From Gammaproteobacteria bacterium (GTDB lineage: Bacteria; Pseudomonadota; Gammaproteobacteria; DSM-19610), in the NCBI GenBank assembly GCA_026197075.1, contig JAPHQV010000015.1:124001-188000 (forward strand): a stretch of 64,000 bases of DNA, written 5' to 3'. Below are positions 19,832 through 28,480 of this stretch, in pieces (position 1 is the stretch's first letter; each line of letters starts with the position of its first letter). The position numbers and the translations under genes are program-made. The notes below the pieces were generated by a model. The model was given only the letters and a program-made list of their open reading frames with translations. It was not told the DNA's origin and searched no databases.

Positions 19832-22282
19832 CTAGGAAACGGAGCGCAGATCACTCGCCGATGAGGTCTGCTGCAGCAGCACCTCGATGGGCTGCGGCCT
19901 GGCCACCCAATAACCCTGGGCATAATCGACCCCGATGGCGCGCAGGCGCTCCACGATCGCCTCACTTTCCACGAATTCGGCAATGGTGCGAATCCCCATC
20001 ACGTGGCCGATCTCGTTGATGGCGGCCACCATGGCGGCATCGATCTCATCTTCCACCATATCCTTCACAAAACCGCCGTCGATCTTGAGGTAGTCCACCG
20101 CGAGATTCTTGAGATAGCCGAAGGAGCTGAGTCCGCTGCCAAAATCATCGAGGGCAAAACTGCAGCCGTGATCCCGCAGCACCTTGATGAAGCGGGTGGC
20201 CCCGCGCAGGTTGGCAATGGCCGCGGTCTCGGTGATTTCGAAACAGACCTGGCAGGGGTCCAGCGCGGACTTGGCCAGGTGATCCAACACGAAGGCAAGG
20301 AACCCTTCGTCGCTCAGTGACTGGCCGGACAGGTTAGCCACGTAGACCGCCTGGGCAGGCCCCGAGCGTCCGGGTCCGAAGGTCTTCAGCATGGTGCTCA
20401 CCACCCAGCGATCCAGGGTGGGCATGAGATTGTAGCGTTCCGCCGCCGGCAGGAAGGCCATCGGCGGCACCATGTTGCCCTGGTCATCGAGCATGCGCAC
20501 CAGCATTTCATAGTGGACGGGGAAACGACCGTTCTCCAGCGGCACGATGGGCTGGAAAAACAAACGCATGCGGTCCTCATCCAGGGCACGGCCGATCTGT
20601 GAAACCCAGCTCAACTCCCCGCGTCGCTGTTGCATCTCCCGATCGCCGGGCTCGTACACGTGGATGCGATTGCGCCCGCTGTCCTTGGCGGCATAACAGG
20701 CCACGTCCGCGGCGCTCAGCACCTCCGTGGCATTGTGACTGGCCTGGTTCACCGGTACCACACCGATGCTGACGCCGATCTCGAAACTGTGCTCCTGGTG
20801 CATGAAGCGGAAGGCCCTCACGGTATTCAGGATATCCTCCGCCACGCGGCGCGCCTTGTCCGGGCTGCAATTACTGAGCAGCATGCCGAACTCATCTCCC
20901 CCCAGGCGGGCCAGGACATCGGTTTCCCGGATACGTTCCAGCAGCACACCCGCCAGCTGGCGCAGCAATTCATCCCCGGCAATGTGCCCGCACACATCGT
21001 TCACCACCTTGAACTGGTCCAGGTCCAGGTAACAGAGCGCATGTTCCACGCCCTCCTGCTGGGCGCTGTCCAGGGCCAATTGCAGGCGCTGCTCGAATTC
21101 ACGCCGGTTGTACAAGCCGGTAAGGGCATCATGGGCGGCCTGGTAGGACAACTGCCGGGCCAGCATGCGGGTCTGGCCTACGTCATGAAACACCATGACG
21201 GCACCGAGGATGGTGTCGTTACGCGCGCGTATGGGCGCGGCCGAGGCGCTGATTTCCACCTCGACCTCATCGGGACGCACCAGGATGATCTCGTCCTGCA
21301 GGGTCACGGGACTACGCTGGGCCAGGCAGAGCACGACCGGGTTATCCACGGCCTTCCGTGTCACCTCGTCATACAGCCTCAGGATATCCAGCAGTGGGCG
21401 GCCACGGGCCTGCTCCAGGGTCCAGCCGGTAAGTTTTTCCGCCAGTGGGTTGAAGTACTCCACACGGTACTGGGGATCGGTGGTAATGACGGCATCCCCG
21501 ATGGAATGCAGGGTCACCTCTGCCTGCTCCTTCTCCTGGTACAGGGCGGCCTCGGAATCGCGCACCCGGGCCAGGGCCTCGCGTAACTCCTGCTGCTGAA
21601 GGGTGACGTAGTCAAGCGCCCGGTTGATGAACCCCCCCAGGTAACCGAACTCGTCGTTGCGTTTTTCATCGAATCGGGCATCGGTGGAACCGGCTGAAAA
21701 GGCTTCCGCTGTATGCACCATCTGCAGGAAAGGTCGGCTGATCATGCGCTGCAATACCCATTGCAGTATGAAACCGAACAGCAGGAAAGCACCACCCATG
21801 AACACCAGGTAGTGCTTGCGCTGCTGCTTGATCTGCTGTTCGATACTGGGCAGGGAAAGATTGAGCATCACCGCCAGCGGGGGCACCGCTTGGTCATGGC
21901 CGGCCACCTCGATGGTCCGTGAGTAGGTTACCAGTTGGCCTTCATCCCCGGCGAGGTCATGCCATTGCTCGAAATCCTCGTCCAGGTACTGCACGTATAC
22001 CCGGGGGACATTGAAGGATTGCTGGGTATCCGTGACCACGGCCAGCACATCGGCAAAACTTTCGGGATGCTTACGAATCAGCTGGCGGTCAATCTCCTGC
22101 ACGAAGTGATCCACCGTGGCCAGCTGACGCTGCGCCAGCTCATCCTCCAGCCCCTTGAGCTGCGCGAAAGCGAATAACAGGCCTATCAGGGCCAGGCCCC
22201 AGAACACCACGCCGGTTACCTTGACCGGCAGACCGGTGTGGGGCATGGCCGGCGCCTTCATCAGGGGATCGCGCCCGGTCAT
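19832..22282 (-). CDS. membrane-bound PAS-GGDEF-EAL cyclic-di-GMP protein
   Basis: The 816-aa protein has a periplasmic sensor loop between two membrane helices (about residues 22-40 and 158-180). HAMP-like linker residues follow to about 235, then a PAS domain (about 255-370), GGDEF (about 385-545) and EAL (about 565-800). The cyclase site is intact (GGDEF at 461-465). The phosphodiesterase site also looks intact: E592 in YEML, an asparagine in VANLSG, FEITE, LDDFGSG, YLKIDGGF and AEFVE. It could therefore both make and degrade c-di-GMP. ATG 22282 overlaps the stop of the upstream small membrane gene (ATGA), so the two are translationally coupled. The frame upstream is a shadow. Confidence 0.92.
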   Translation of the reverse strand: MTGRDPLMKAPAMPHTGLPVKVTGVVFWGLALIGLLFAFAQLKGLEDELAQRQLATVDHFVQEIDRQLIRKHPESFADVLAVVTDTQQSFNVPRVYVQYLDEDFEQWHDLAGDEGQLVTYSRTIEVAGHDQAVPPLAVMLNLSLPSIEQQIKQQRKHYLVFMGGAFLLFGFILQWVLQRMISRPFLQMVHTAEAFSAGSTDARFDEKRNDEFGYLGGFINRALDYVTLQQQELREALARVRDSEAALYQEKEQAEVTLHSIGDAVITTDPQYRVEYFNPLAEKLTGWTLEQARGRPLLDILRLYDEVTRKAVDNPVVLCLAQRSPVTLQDEIILVRPDEVEVEISASAAPIRARNDTILGAVMVFHDVGQTRMLARQLSYQAAHDALTGLYNRREFEQRLQLALDSAQQEGVEHALCYLDLDQFKVVNDVCGHIAGDELLRQLAGVLLERIRETDVLARLGGDEFGMLLSNCSPDKARRVAEDILNTVRAFRFMHQEHSFEIGVSIGVVPVNQASHNATEVLSAADVACYAAKDSGRNRIHVYEPGDREMQQRRGELSWVSQIGRALDEDRMRLFFQPIVPLENGRFPVHYEMLVRMLDDQGNMVPPMAFLPAAERYNLMPTLDRWVVSTMLKTFGPGRSGPAQAVYVANLSGQSLSDEGFLAFVLDHLAKSALDPCQVCFEITETAAIANLRGATRFIKVLRDHGCSFALDDFGSGLSSFGYLKNLAVDYLKIDGGFVKDMVEDEIDAAMVAAINEIGHVMGIRTIAEFVESEAIVERLRAIGVDYAQGYWVARPQPIEVLLQQTSSASDLRSVS

Positions 22283-22656
22283 CGAAACCTGGCGTACTGG
22301 AGGATGATGAGCATGGGACAAACCCCACTGAGTCCGGCGCCAAAGATGGCGAAACCCATGAACCAGGCGAACCACCAGAGCTGCTCGGGGAACACCAGCA
22401 AGGACAGGATGAGACAGATCGCCACCGTCAGGCGCCAGGCGCGCTCTGCATCGAAGGGGATCAGGGCATCGGGATTGACATAGGTATCCGTGCCACTCGT
22501 ACCCCTGGCCCGATTGATCAGCAGGGGGATGCGGAAATTGCTGATCCCCTCCAACAGCTGCAGGCCGATCACCGCCAGCAATACCTGGTGAAGATCGAAA
22601 TAGAGGGAAATCAACAGGGTAAGGCCCAGGAGTAGCCGGTACAGGCGATCGCTCAT
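22279..22656 (-). CDS. small membrane protein, YgaP-like / DUF2892-type
   Basis: The 125-aa product is almost wholly hydrophobic: two helices in the first 35 residues and two more after residue 70 (LTVAICLILSLLVF and WFAWFMGFAIFGAG). It ends with GLSGVCPMLIIL. That G-x-(S/T)-G-x-C-P motif between membrane segments is the mark of the YgaP-type transmembrane domain that often accompanies rhodanese domains; no rhodanese part is present. It is coupled by ATGA overlap to the GGDEF-EAL gene, and a perfect FNR-type box lies 100 bases upstream. Assignment rests on the motif only. Confidence 0.65.
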   Translation of the reverse strand: MSDRLYRLLLGLTLLISLYFDLHQVLLAVIGLQLLEGISNFRIPLLINRARGTSGTDTYVNPDALIPFDAERAWRLTVAICLILSLLVFPEQLWWFAWFMGFAIFGAGLSGVCPMLIILQYARFR

Positions 22657-22755
22657 GTTTCGTTTCCAAGCCGTGCGCAGGAAAAACCCCGTGCGGAATC
22701 ACACCGCCCACAGGGTATGTAATGTACCTGTCGTAGCGGCCCGACACGGGCAAAC

Positions 22756-22769
22756 TTGATAGGGATCAA
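22756..22769 (-). promoter_or_regulatory. FNR/Anr-type box upstream of the YgaP-like / GGDEF-EAL operon
   Basis: TTGAT-AGGG-ATCAA is a perfect match to the FNR consensus TTGAT-N4-ATCAA. It lies about 100 bases before the first start codon. A near-palindrome at 22710-22731 (ACAGG...CCTGT) lies between box and gene. No good -10 is seen at the standard class II distance; TACATT further down is possible. Confidence 0.65.
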
Positions 22770-22846
22770 ACCATGAATAACAGTGGGTTACCCGATGAAT
22801 CGGGTGGCGGGATGGCCTCGCGCGCGGGCTGGATCAGGCCGGGAAA

Positions 22847-24235
<1,389 letters not shown>

Positions 24236-24373
24236 TGCCGGGGTCCTGGTATCCAGTCTGGCGGTACGGGGCGCATCATGGTAGCGGAAAGACACCCCGG
24301 CTCAAAGCCGGTTTCTTGTACCCTCGGCGAAAACCCTTATCATGGGCGACTCTTGATCCGGAGAACACCTCAC

Positions 24374-24970
24374 ATGGCACCCTTTTACCGCCTGTTACTC
24401 GGCCTGTTCATCGCCCTCGGCCCCCTCGCCTCCCAGGCGGAGGGCCCATCCCCCGCAGGAGATTCGAAAATGACCGTTGAGATGCAAACCAACCATGGCA
24501 CCATCATGCTGGAACTGGACGCCGATCGGGCACCCAAGACCGTGGAGAATTTCATCCAGTACGCAAAGGAAGGTTACTATGACGGCACGGTCTTTCATCG
24601 CGTCATCCCCGGCTTCATGATCCAGGGCGGCGGCTTCGAGGTCGGCATGAACCAGAAGCCCACCCGGGATCCGGTGAAGAACGAGGCCGACAACGGCCTG
24701 AAGAATGAAACGGGCACCATCGCCATGGCACGCACCAACGACCCCCATTCCGCCACTGCGCAGTTCTTCATCAATGTGAAGGACAACAGCTTCCTCAACC
24801 ACAGTTCGCCCAGCCCCCAGGGTTGGGGCTACTGCGTATTCGGCCGCGTGACCGATGGCATGGATGTGGTGCACGCCATCGAAAAGGTCGCCACCGGCAA
24901 CAAGGGCTTCCACCAGGATGTGCCCGTGACGGATGTGATCATCGAAAAGGTCACCGTCCTCGAAGACTGA
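24374..24970 (+). CDS. ppiB: cyclophilin-type peptidyl-prolyl isomerase with optional signal peptide (PpiB/PpiA)
   Basis: The 166-residue cyclophilin body has the active-site motifs [13 protein letters not shown], with the catalytic Arg, and [10 protein letters not shown]. From ATG 24374 (GGAG 10 bases upstream), a 32-residue extension [19 protein letters not shown]...SQA adds a plausible Sec signal peptide with cleavage after Ala22, giving a periplasmic enzyme. An in-frame ATG at 24470 has its own ideal AGGAG at 24457-24461, 8 bases upstream, and gives a 166-aa cytosolic form matching E. coli PpiB (164 aa). The locus order is that of ppiB. One gene may thus supply both compartments. Confidence 0.93.
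   Translation: MAPFYRLLLGLFIALGPLASQAEGPSPAGDSKMTVEMQTNHGTIMLELDADRAPKTVENFIQYAKEGYYDGTVFHRVIPGFMIQGGGFEVGMNQKPTRDPVKNEADNGLKNETGTIAMARTNDPHSATAQFFINVKDNSFLNHSSPSPQGWGYCVFGRVTDGMDVVHAIEKVATGNKGFHQDVPVTDVIIEKVTVLED
24457..24472 (+). promoter_or_regulatory. internal ribosome site and second start of ppiB
   Basis: AGGAG (24457-24461) is followed, after eight bases, by ATG at 24470, in frame with the longer product. It lies exactly at the junction between the signal peptide/linker and the cyclophilin fold. Confidence 0.6.
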
Positions 24971-24978
24971 TCCCGACC

Positions 24979-25003
24979 AGGAGGGGCGTGATTATCGCCC
25001 CTC
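24979..25003 (+). promoter_or_regulatory. hairpin holding AGGAGG between ppiB and lpxH
   Basis: GAGGGGCG (24981-24988) pairs perfectly with CGCCCCTC (24996-25003) around a 7-base loop. The strong AGGAGG at 24979-24984 overlaps the 5' arm. The lpxH ATG at 25015 is too far for that Shine-Dalgarno in linear form, while an in-frame GTG at 24988 is very close to it. No U tract follows. Confidence 0.5.
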
Positions 25004-25014
25004 CCCACCCCCCC

Positions 25015-25743
25015 ATGAAGCCCGTCCTGTTCATCTCCGACCTCCACCTCGACCCCACGCGGCCGCGGGTCAGCGATTTGTTCCTGGATTTCCTTGCCGG
25101 CGAGGCACGCACGGCCACGGCGCTCTATATCCTCGGGGACCTGTTCGAGGCCTGGATCGGCGACGATGACCCGGAGCCGGAACATGCCCGGGTGATCGCC
25201 GGGCTGCGTGCCGCGGTGGACAGTGGCGTGCCCATCTTCGTTATGCACGGTAACCGGGATTTTCTGCTGGGGGATGATTTCGCCAGACGCAGCGGCGCCC
25301 AACAGCTGCCGGACAGCCTGGTCATCGAGTTGTTCGGCACACCCACCCTGCTGCTGCACGGCGATACCCTGTGTACCGATGACCGGGCCTACCAGGACTT
25401 CCGCGCCATGGTGCGCGATTCAGGCTGGCAAGGGGATTTCCTTGCCAGGCCCATCCACGAGCGGCAGGCCATCGCCCGCCAGTTACGCGAGACCAGCCAG
25501 CGGGCCACCCGGGGAAAGCCTGAATACATCACCGATGTGAATGCCGCGGCGGTAGCCGACTGCATGCGCACAGCCGGCGTTCGTCAACTGATCCACGGCC
25601 ATACCCATCGACCCGCGGTGCATGACTTCGAACTGGACGGCCAGGCGGCCCGGCGTATCGTGCTGGGTGACTGGTACGAGCAGGGCAGCCTGCTGCGTTG
25701 TACCGAGGCTGGTTGTCGCCTGGAGCTCCTACCGGTCGGCTAG
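25015..25743 (+). CDS. lpxH: UDP-2,3-diacylglucosamine diphosphatase
   Basis: LpxH is the metallophosphoesterase that makes lipid X in lipid A synthesis at the inner-membrane surface. The 242-aa protein contains the metal-binding series DLHL, GDLFEAWIGDDD, GNRDFLLG, LLHGDTLCTDD and IHGHTHRPAVH. ATG 25015 gives MKPVLFISDLHL, aligned with the family start; an in-frame GTG at 24988 is a weaker option. The stop codon overlaps that of the convergent DUF455 gene: the shared bases CTAG encode both stops. Confidence 0.96.
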   Translation: MKPVLFISDLHLDPTRPRVSDLFLDFLAGEARTATALYILGDLFEAWIGDDDPEPEHARVIAGLRAAVDSGVPIFVMHGNRDFLLGDDFARRSGAQQLPDSLVIELFGTPTLLLHGDTLCTDDRAYQDFRAMVRDSGWQGDFLARPIHERQAIARQLRETSQRATRGKPEYITDVNAAAVADCMRTAGVRQLIHGHTHRPAVHDFELDGQAARRIVLGDWYEQGSLLRCTEAGCRLELLPVG

Positions 25744-26546
25744 TCGCCCGCCAGCTCGCGCAACAAGGCCATCTCCTCCCCGTCGAAACCCGCCTCACCG
25801 CGCGCCTGCTCGGCAAAGGGCCCCTTGATGCGGCCCGGCATATGCCGCTCCAGCAGGGCCCGGAAGGTGGATAGCGGATCCAGGCCACGCCGGAGACAGC
25901 AATACCGGTACCAGCGGCTGCCGATTTCCACATGGCCGATCTCGTCGCGGAAGATGATGCGCAGGATCGCCACCGTATCCGGATCCCCCGCCTCCTCGAG
26001 GCGCTGGATCATGCCCGGCGTGACATCCAGACCCCGTGCTTCCAGCACCCGGGGCACCAGGGCCATGCGCACCAGCACATCGTCGGCGGTCTGGCAGGCC
26101 ATCTCCCACAGGCCGTTGTGGGCAGGGAAGTCCCCATAGTCATGTCCCAATGCCCGCAGCCGTTCCCGCAGGAGAGCGAAGTGTTCCGCTTCCTCGGCGG
26201 CCACTCGCAGCCAGTCGCCGTAAAAATCGCCAGGCATGTCCCGAAAGCGATAGACCGCATCCAGGGCCAGGTTGATGGCGTTGAATTCGATATGGGCCAG
26301 GGCGTGCACCAGGATGGCACGCCCCTCGGGACTGCTGAGTTTGCGTTGGTGCAATTGCCGTGGCGCCACCAGCAGCGGGCGTTCCGGCCGACCGGGGATC
26401 TCGATGGGGCGCGGCGGCTCCGGGTCCGCAGCCTGCAATCGACCCGCGCGCCAGTCCTCCCGCAGGGCCTGGACCAGGGTCTGTTTGCGACCCGGATCAC
26501 GGGCCAACAGGGCCTCCAGGGCGCGCGCGTACAGGGGCGTTTGCAT
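25740..26546 (-). CDS. DUF455 family ferritin-like protein
   Basis: The 268-aa, mostly helical product carries the spaced carboxylate/histidine pairs of a ferritin-like diiron fold: AHIEFNAINLALD, AAEEAEHFALLRERL and RDEIGHVEIGSRW. This is the pattern of the DUF455 family, relatives of the tRNA-hydroxylase MiaE-type enzymes. Substrate unknown. ATG 26546 was taken; an adjacent TTG at 26549 is possible. It is convergent with lpxH, sharing four bases. Upstream is a distinctly AT-rich stretch (26550-26640). Confidence 0.85.
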   Translation of the reverse strand: MQTPLYARALEALLARDPGRKQTLVQALREDWRAGRLQAADPEPPRPIEIPGRPERPLLVAPRQLHQRKLSSPEGRAILVHALAHIEFNAINLALDAVYRFRDMPGDFYGDWLRVAAEEAEHFALLRERLRALGHDYGDFPAHNGLWEMACQTADDVLVRMALVPRVLEARGLDVTPGMIQRLEEAGDPDTVAILRIIFRDEIGHVEIGSRWYRYCCLRRGLDPLSTFRALLERHMPGRIKGPFAEQARGEAGFDGEEMALLRELAGD

Positions 26547-26549
26547 CAA

Positions 26550-26715
26550 GGATATACCAAATAAAATAATCTACTAAACATTAAGATATTAAATTTATTT
26601 AATGTTATTTATAAATAAAAAACCGCTCGACCCGACCGGTGCTCCATATAGGCTTTGACAGGGAATTCCCCCTTCAGGCATGCTGGTTAAGCTAGGGTTA
26701 CCGGAGGGTCCCGTC
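26550..26715. other. AT-rich divergent promoter region
   Basis: 26550-26635 is far richer in A/T than anything nearby. It contains the inverted pair AACATTAA / TTTAATGTT around 26577-26607, and is a likely promoter for the minus-strand DUF455 gene. On the plus strand TTGACA (26655-26660) is directly followed by the palindrome GGGAATTCCC (26661-26670); a matching -10 is not convincing. Confidence 0.45.
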
Positions 26716-27057
26716 ATGGCCCAGACGAAGCATATCCTCGAGATCTATGAGCCCTACGATTACACGGGGCCCAACCCCATGGTGGTGGCCGGTGTCTCCA
26801 CCGCCCTCGACCCCACCGGTGTCGAATATTTCCTGCTGGAACTCCCGCAGCCGGTCGCTCTGGCCGATGCCAACCTGGAACAGATCCTGGTGAAACCCCG
26901 CTACAACGGCGACAAGATCGACCGCGCCACCTGCAGCAGCTGCACCGTGATCATCTCCCGGGTAATGCCTGGCCATCACGTCAATGGCAGCGGCCATTTC
27001 GAGTTCGAGCAGGTCCACCACTGGGGTGTGGGGAAGATCACCGTCGCCCCCGGCTGA
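26716..27057 (+). CDS. unknown 113-aa protein with a CSSC motif
   Basis: ATG 26716 follows GGAGGG at good spacing, and the frame shows normal coding use for this genome. The product begins MAQTKHILEIYEPYDYTG and has no signal or membrane segment. It contains RATCSSCTVIISRV and a glycine/histidine-rich end (GHHVNGSGHFEFEQVHHWG). The two adjacent cysteines and several histidines could bind a metal, but no family is recognised. It stands alone, between the DUF455 gene (divergent) and metZ (convergent, 9 bases away). Confidence 0.75.
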   Translation: MAQTKHILEIYEPYDYTGPNPMVVAGVSTALDPTGVEYFLLELPQPVALADANLEQILVKPRYNGDKIDRATCSSCTVIISRVMPGHHVNGSGHFEFEQVHHWGVGKITVAPG

Positions 27058-27066
27058 CGGAACGCC

Positions 27067-28254
27067 TCAGGCGCCCAGTCCACGCGCCAGGTCGTTTTGC
27101 AGATCCCGGACCGACTCCAGCCCCACCGCCACGCGCAACAAGCCCTGACTGATGCCCGCCTCGGCGCGCTGCTCGTCGGTCAGCCGGCCATGGGTAGTGG
27201 TAGCCGGATGGGTAATGGTGGTCTTGGTGTCTCCCAGGTTGGCGGTAATGGACATGATCCGGGTGGCATCCACCACTCGCCAGGCCGCTTCCCGTCCGCC
27301 CTTGACCTCGAAGGACAGCAGGCCGCCGAAGCCGCTCTGCTGGCGCCCCGCCAGTTCGTGCTGGGGATGGGAGGCCAACCCCGGATAATGGACCCGCTCC
27401 ACACCGGGCTGCCCTTCCAGCCAGGCCGCCAATTGTCCCGCCTGTTCGCAGTGGGCGCGCATGCGCAGGCCCAGGGTCTCCAGCCCCTTGAGGAACACCC
27501 AGGCATTGAAGGGACTCATGGTGGGACCGCAGGTGCGCAGGAAACCGAACACCTCCTTGCCCACCCGCTCCCGGTCGCCCACCACCGCGCCACCCACGCA
27601 GCGCCCCTGGCCGTCCAGGTACTTGGTGGCGGAATGGATGACGATGTCCGCGCCCAGGGCCAGCGGCTGCTGCAGCGCCGGCGTACAGAAACAGTTATCC
27701 ACCACCAGCAGGCAGCCCTTGCGCCGAGCCAGCTCCGCCAGGGCGCGGATATCCACCAGTTCGGTGAGTGGGTTGGAAGGCGTCTCCACGAACAACAGGC
27801 GGGTTTCGGGGCGGATGGCCCGCTCCCAGGCCTCCAGGTCCGCCAGCGGCACGAAGCTGGTCTCCACCCCGAAACGACCCAGGTAGTTGCTGAACAGAAT
27901 GGTGGTGGTGCCGAAGATGCTGCGTGAGGAGACGATGTGATCGCCGCTCTTCAGCAGGCCCGCGCAGGTGGCGTAGATGGCCGCCATGCCGGAGGCCGTG
28001 GCCACGCAGGCCTCGCCGCCCTCCAGGGCCGCCAGCCGGTCCTGGAAGGTGCGCACCGTCGGGTTGGTGAAGCGGGAATAGATGTTGCCGGGCTCGGTCC
28101 CGGCGAAGCGTGCCGCCGCCTGGGCGGCGTTGGCAAAGACATAGCTGGAGGTGGGAAAGATCGCTTCCGCGTGTTCGCCCTCCGCGCTACGCTGCTGTCC
28201 GGCCCGCACCGCCCGGGTGTCCAGATCGTACTCGGACCAGTCCTCGATATCCAT
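27067..28254 (-). CDS. metZ: O-succinylhomoserine sulfhydrylase
   Basis: MetZ makes homocysteine directly from O-succinylhomoserine and sulfide, using PLP. The 395-aa protein of the Cys/Met-metabolism family has SRFTNPTV, ATASGMAAI, VVDNCFCTP and the PLP lysine K211 in IHSATKYLDGQGR. ATG 28254 follows GAGGG. metA, which supplies the substrate, lies at 51.4-52.4 kb. The leader carries a SAM-II riboswitch and a terminator, so expression should fall when SAM is plentiful. It is downstream of purF, as in Pseudomonas, but with its own promoter. Confidence 0.95.
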   Translation of the reverse strand: MDIEDWSEYDLDTRAVRAGQQRSAEGEHAEAIFPTSSYVFANAAQAAARFAGTEPGNIYSRFTNPTVRTFQDRLAALEGGEACVATASGMAAIYATCAGLLKSGDHIVSSRSIFGTTTILFSNYLGRFGVETSFVPLADLEAWERAIRPETRLLFVETPSNPLTELVDIRALAELARRKGCLLVVDNCFCTPALQQPLALGADIVIHSATKYLDGQGRCVGGAVVGDRERVGKEVFGFLRTCGPTMSPFNAWVFLKGLETLGLRMRAHCEQAGQLAAWLEGQPGVERVHYPGLASHPQHELAGRQQSGFGGLLSFEVKGGREAAWRVVDATRIMSITANLGDTKTTITHPATTTHGRLTDEQRAEAGISQGLLRVAVGLESVRDLQNDLARGLGA

Positions 28255-28282
28255 GTTGCATACCCTCATCGATCGCGGGCAC

Positions 28283-28315
28283 AAAAAAACCCGCTGTTCG
28301 CCAAGCGAAAGCAGG
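28283..28315 (-). terminator. leader terminator between the riboswitch and metZ
   Basis: On the minus strand the stem CCTGCT/AGCGGG, with inner pairs TTCGC/GCGAA, is followed by seven U (28289-28283). The strand UCGCUU in this hairpin (28308-28303) is complementary to AAGCGA (28326-28321) at the 3' edge of the riboswitch, which would make an antiterminator. Confidence 0.75.
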
Positions 28316-28320
28316 TGCCA

Positions 28321-28374
28321 TCGCTTTAGCTGAATTTATTACGCGCCCGCAAGCTGAACTCAAATCGGCGCAGA
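28321..28374 (-). ncRNA. SAM-II (SAM-alpha) riboswitch
   Basis: The minus strand shows the SAM-II pattern. P1 is GCGCC (28371-28367) with GGCGC (28347-28343). GATTTG opens the loop, followed by the AGCTTGCG segment. After P1 comes the highly conserved tail TAATAAATTCAGCTAAAG, close to the known GUGAUAAA...AGCUAAA core. It sits in the metZ leader about 70 bases before the start codon, which is the expected target for a SAM sensor. Confidence 0.85.
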
Positions 28375-28380
28375 GATCAC

Positions 28381-28410
28381 AGCCTAGTACAGGCCCGCGG
28401 CGGGTGTCAA
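28381..28410 (-). promoter_or_regulatory. promoter of the metZ leader
   Basis: TTGACA (28410-28405) is separated by 18 bases from TAGGCT (28386-28381) on the minus strand. Initiation would fall a few bases before the riboswitch P1 stem. Confidence 0.65.
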
Positions 28411-28480
28411 GATGGCGGGCCGAACGCCTGTCCGGTGCCACTACGGCCTTGCTTGCGCCCTTCCGGCAGGAACAGCGATT

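Noticed and set aside
22710-22731. LexA-like box near the YgaP-like gene
   Set aside because: The palindrome is ACAGG...CCTGT, the reverse of the CTGT...ACAG LexA arrangement.
22283-22753. N-terminal extension of the GGDEF-EAL frame
   Set aside because: It overlaps the small membrane gene in another frame; the ATGA overlap at 22282 is the real start.
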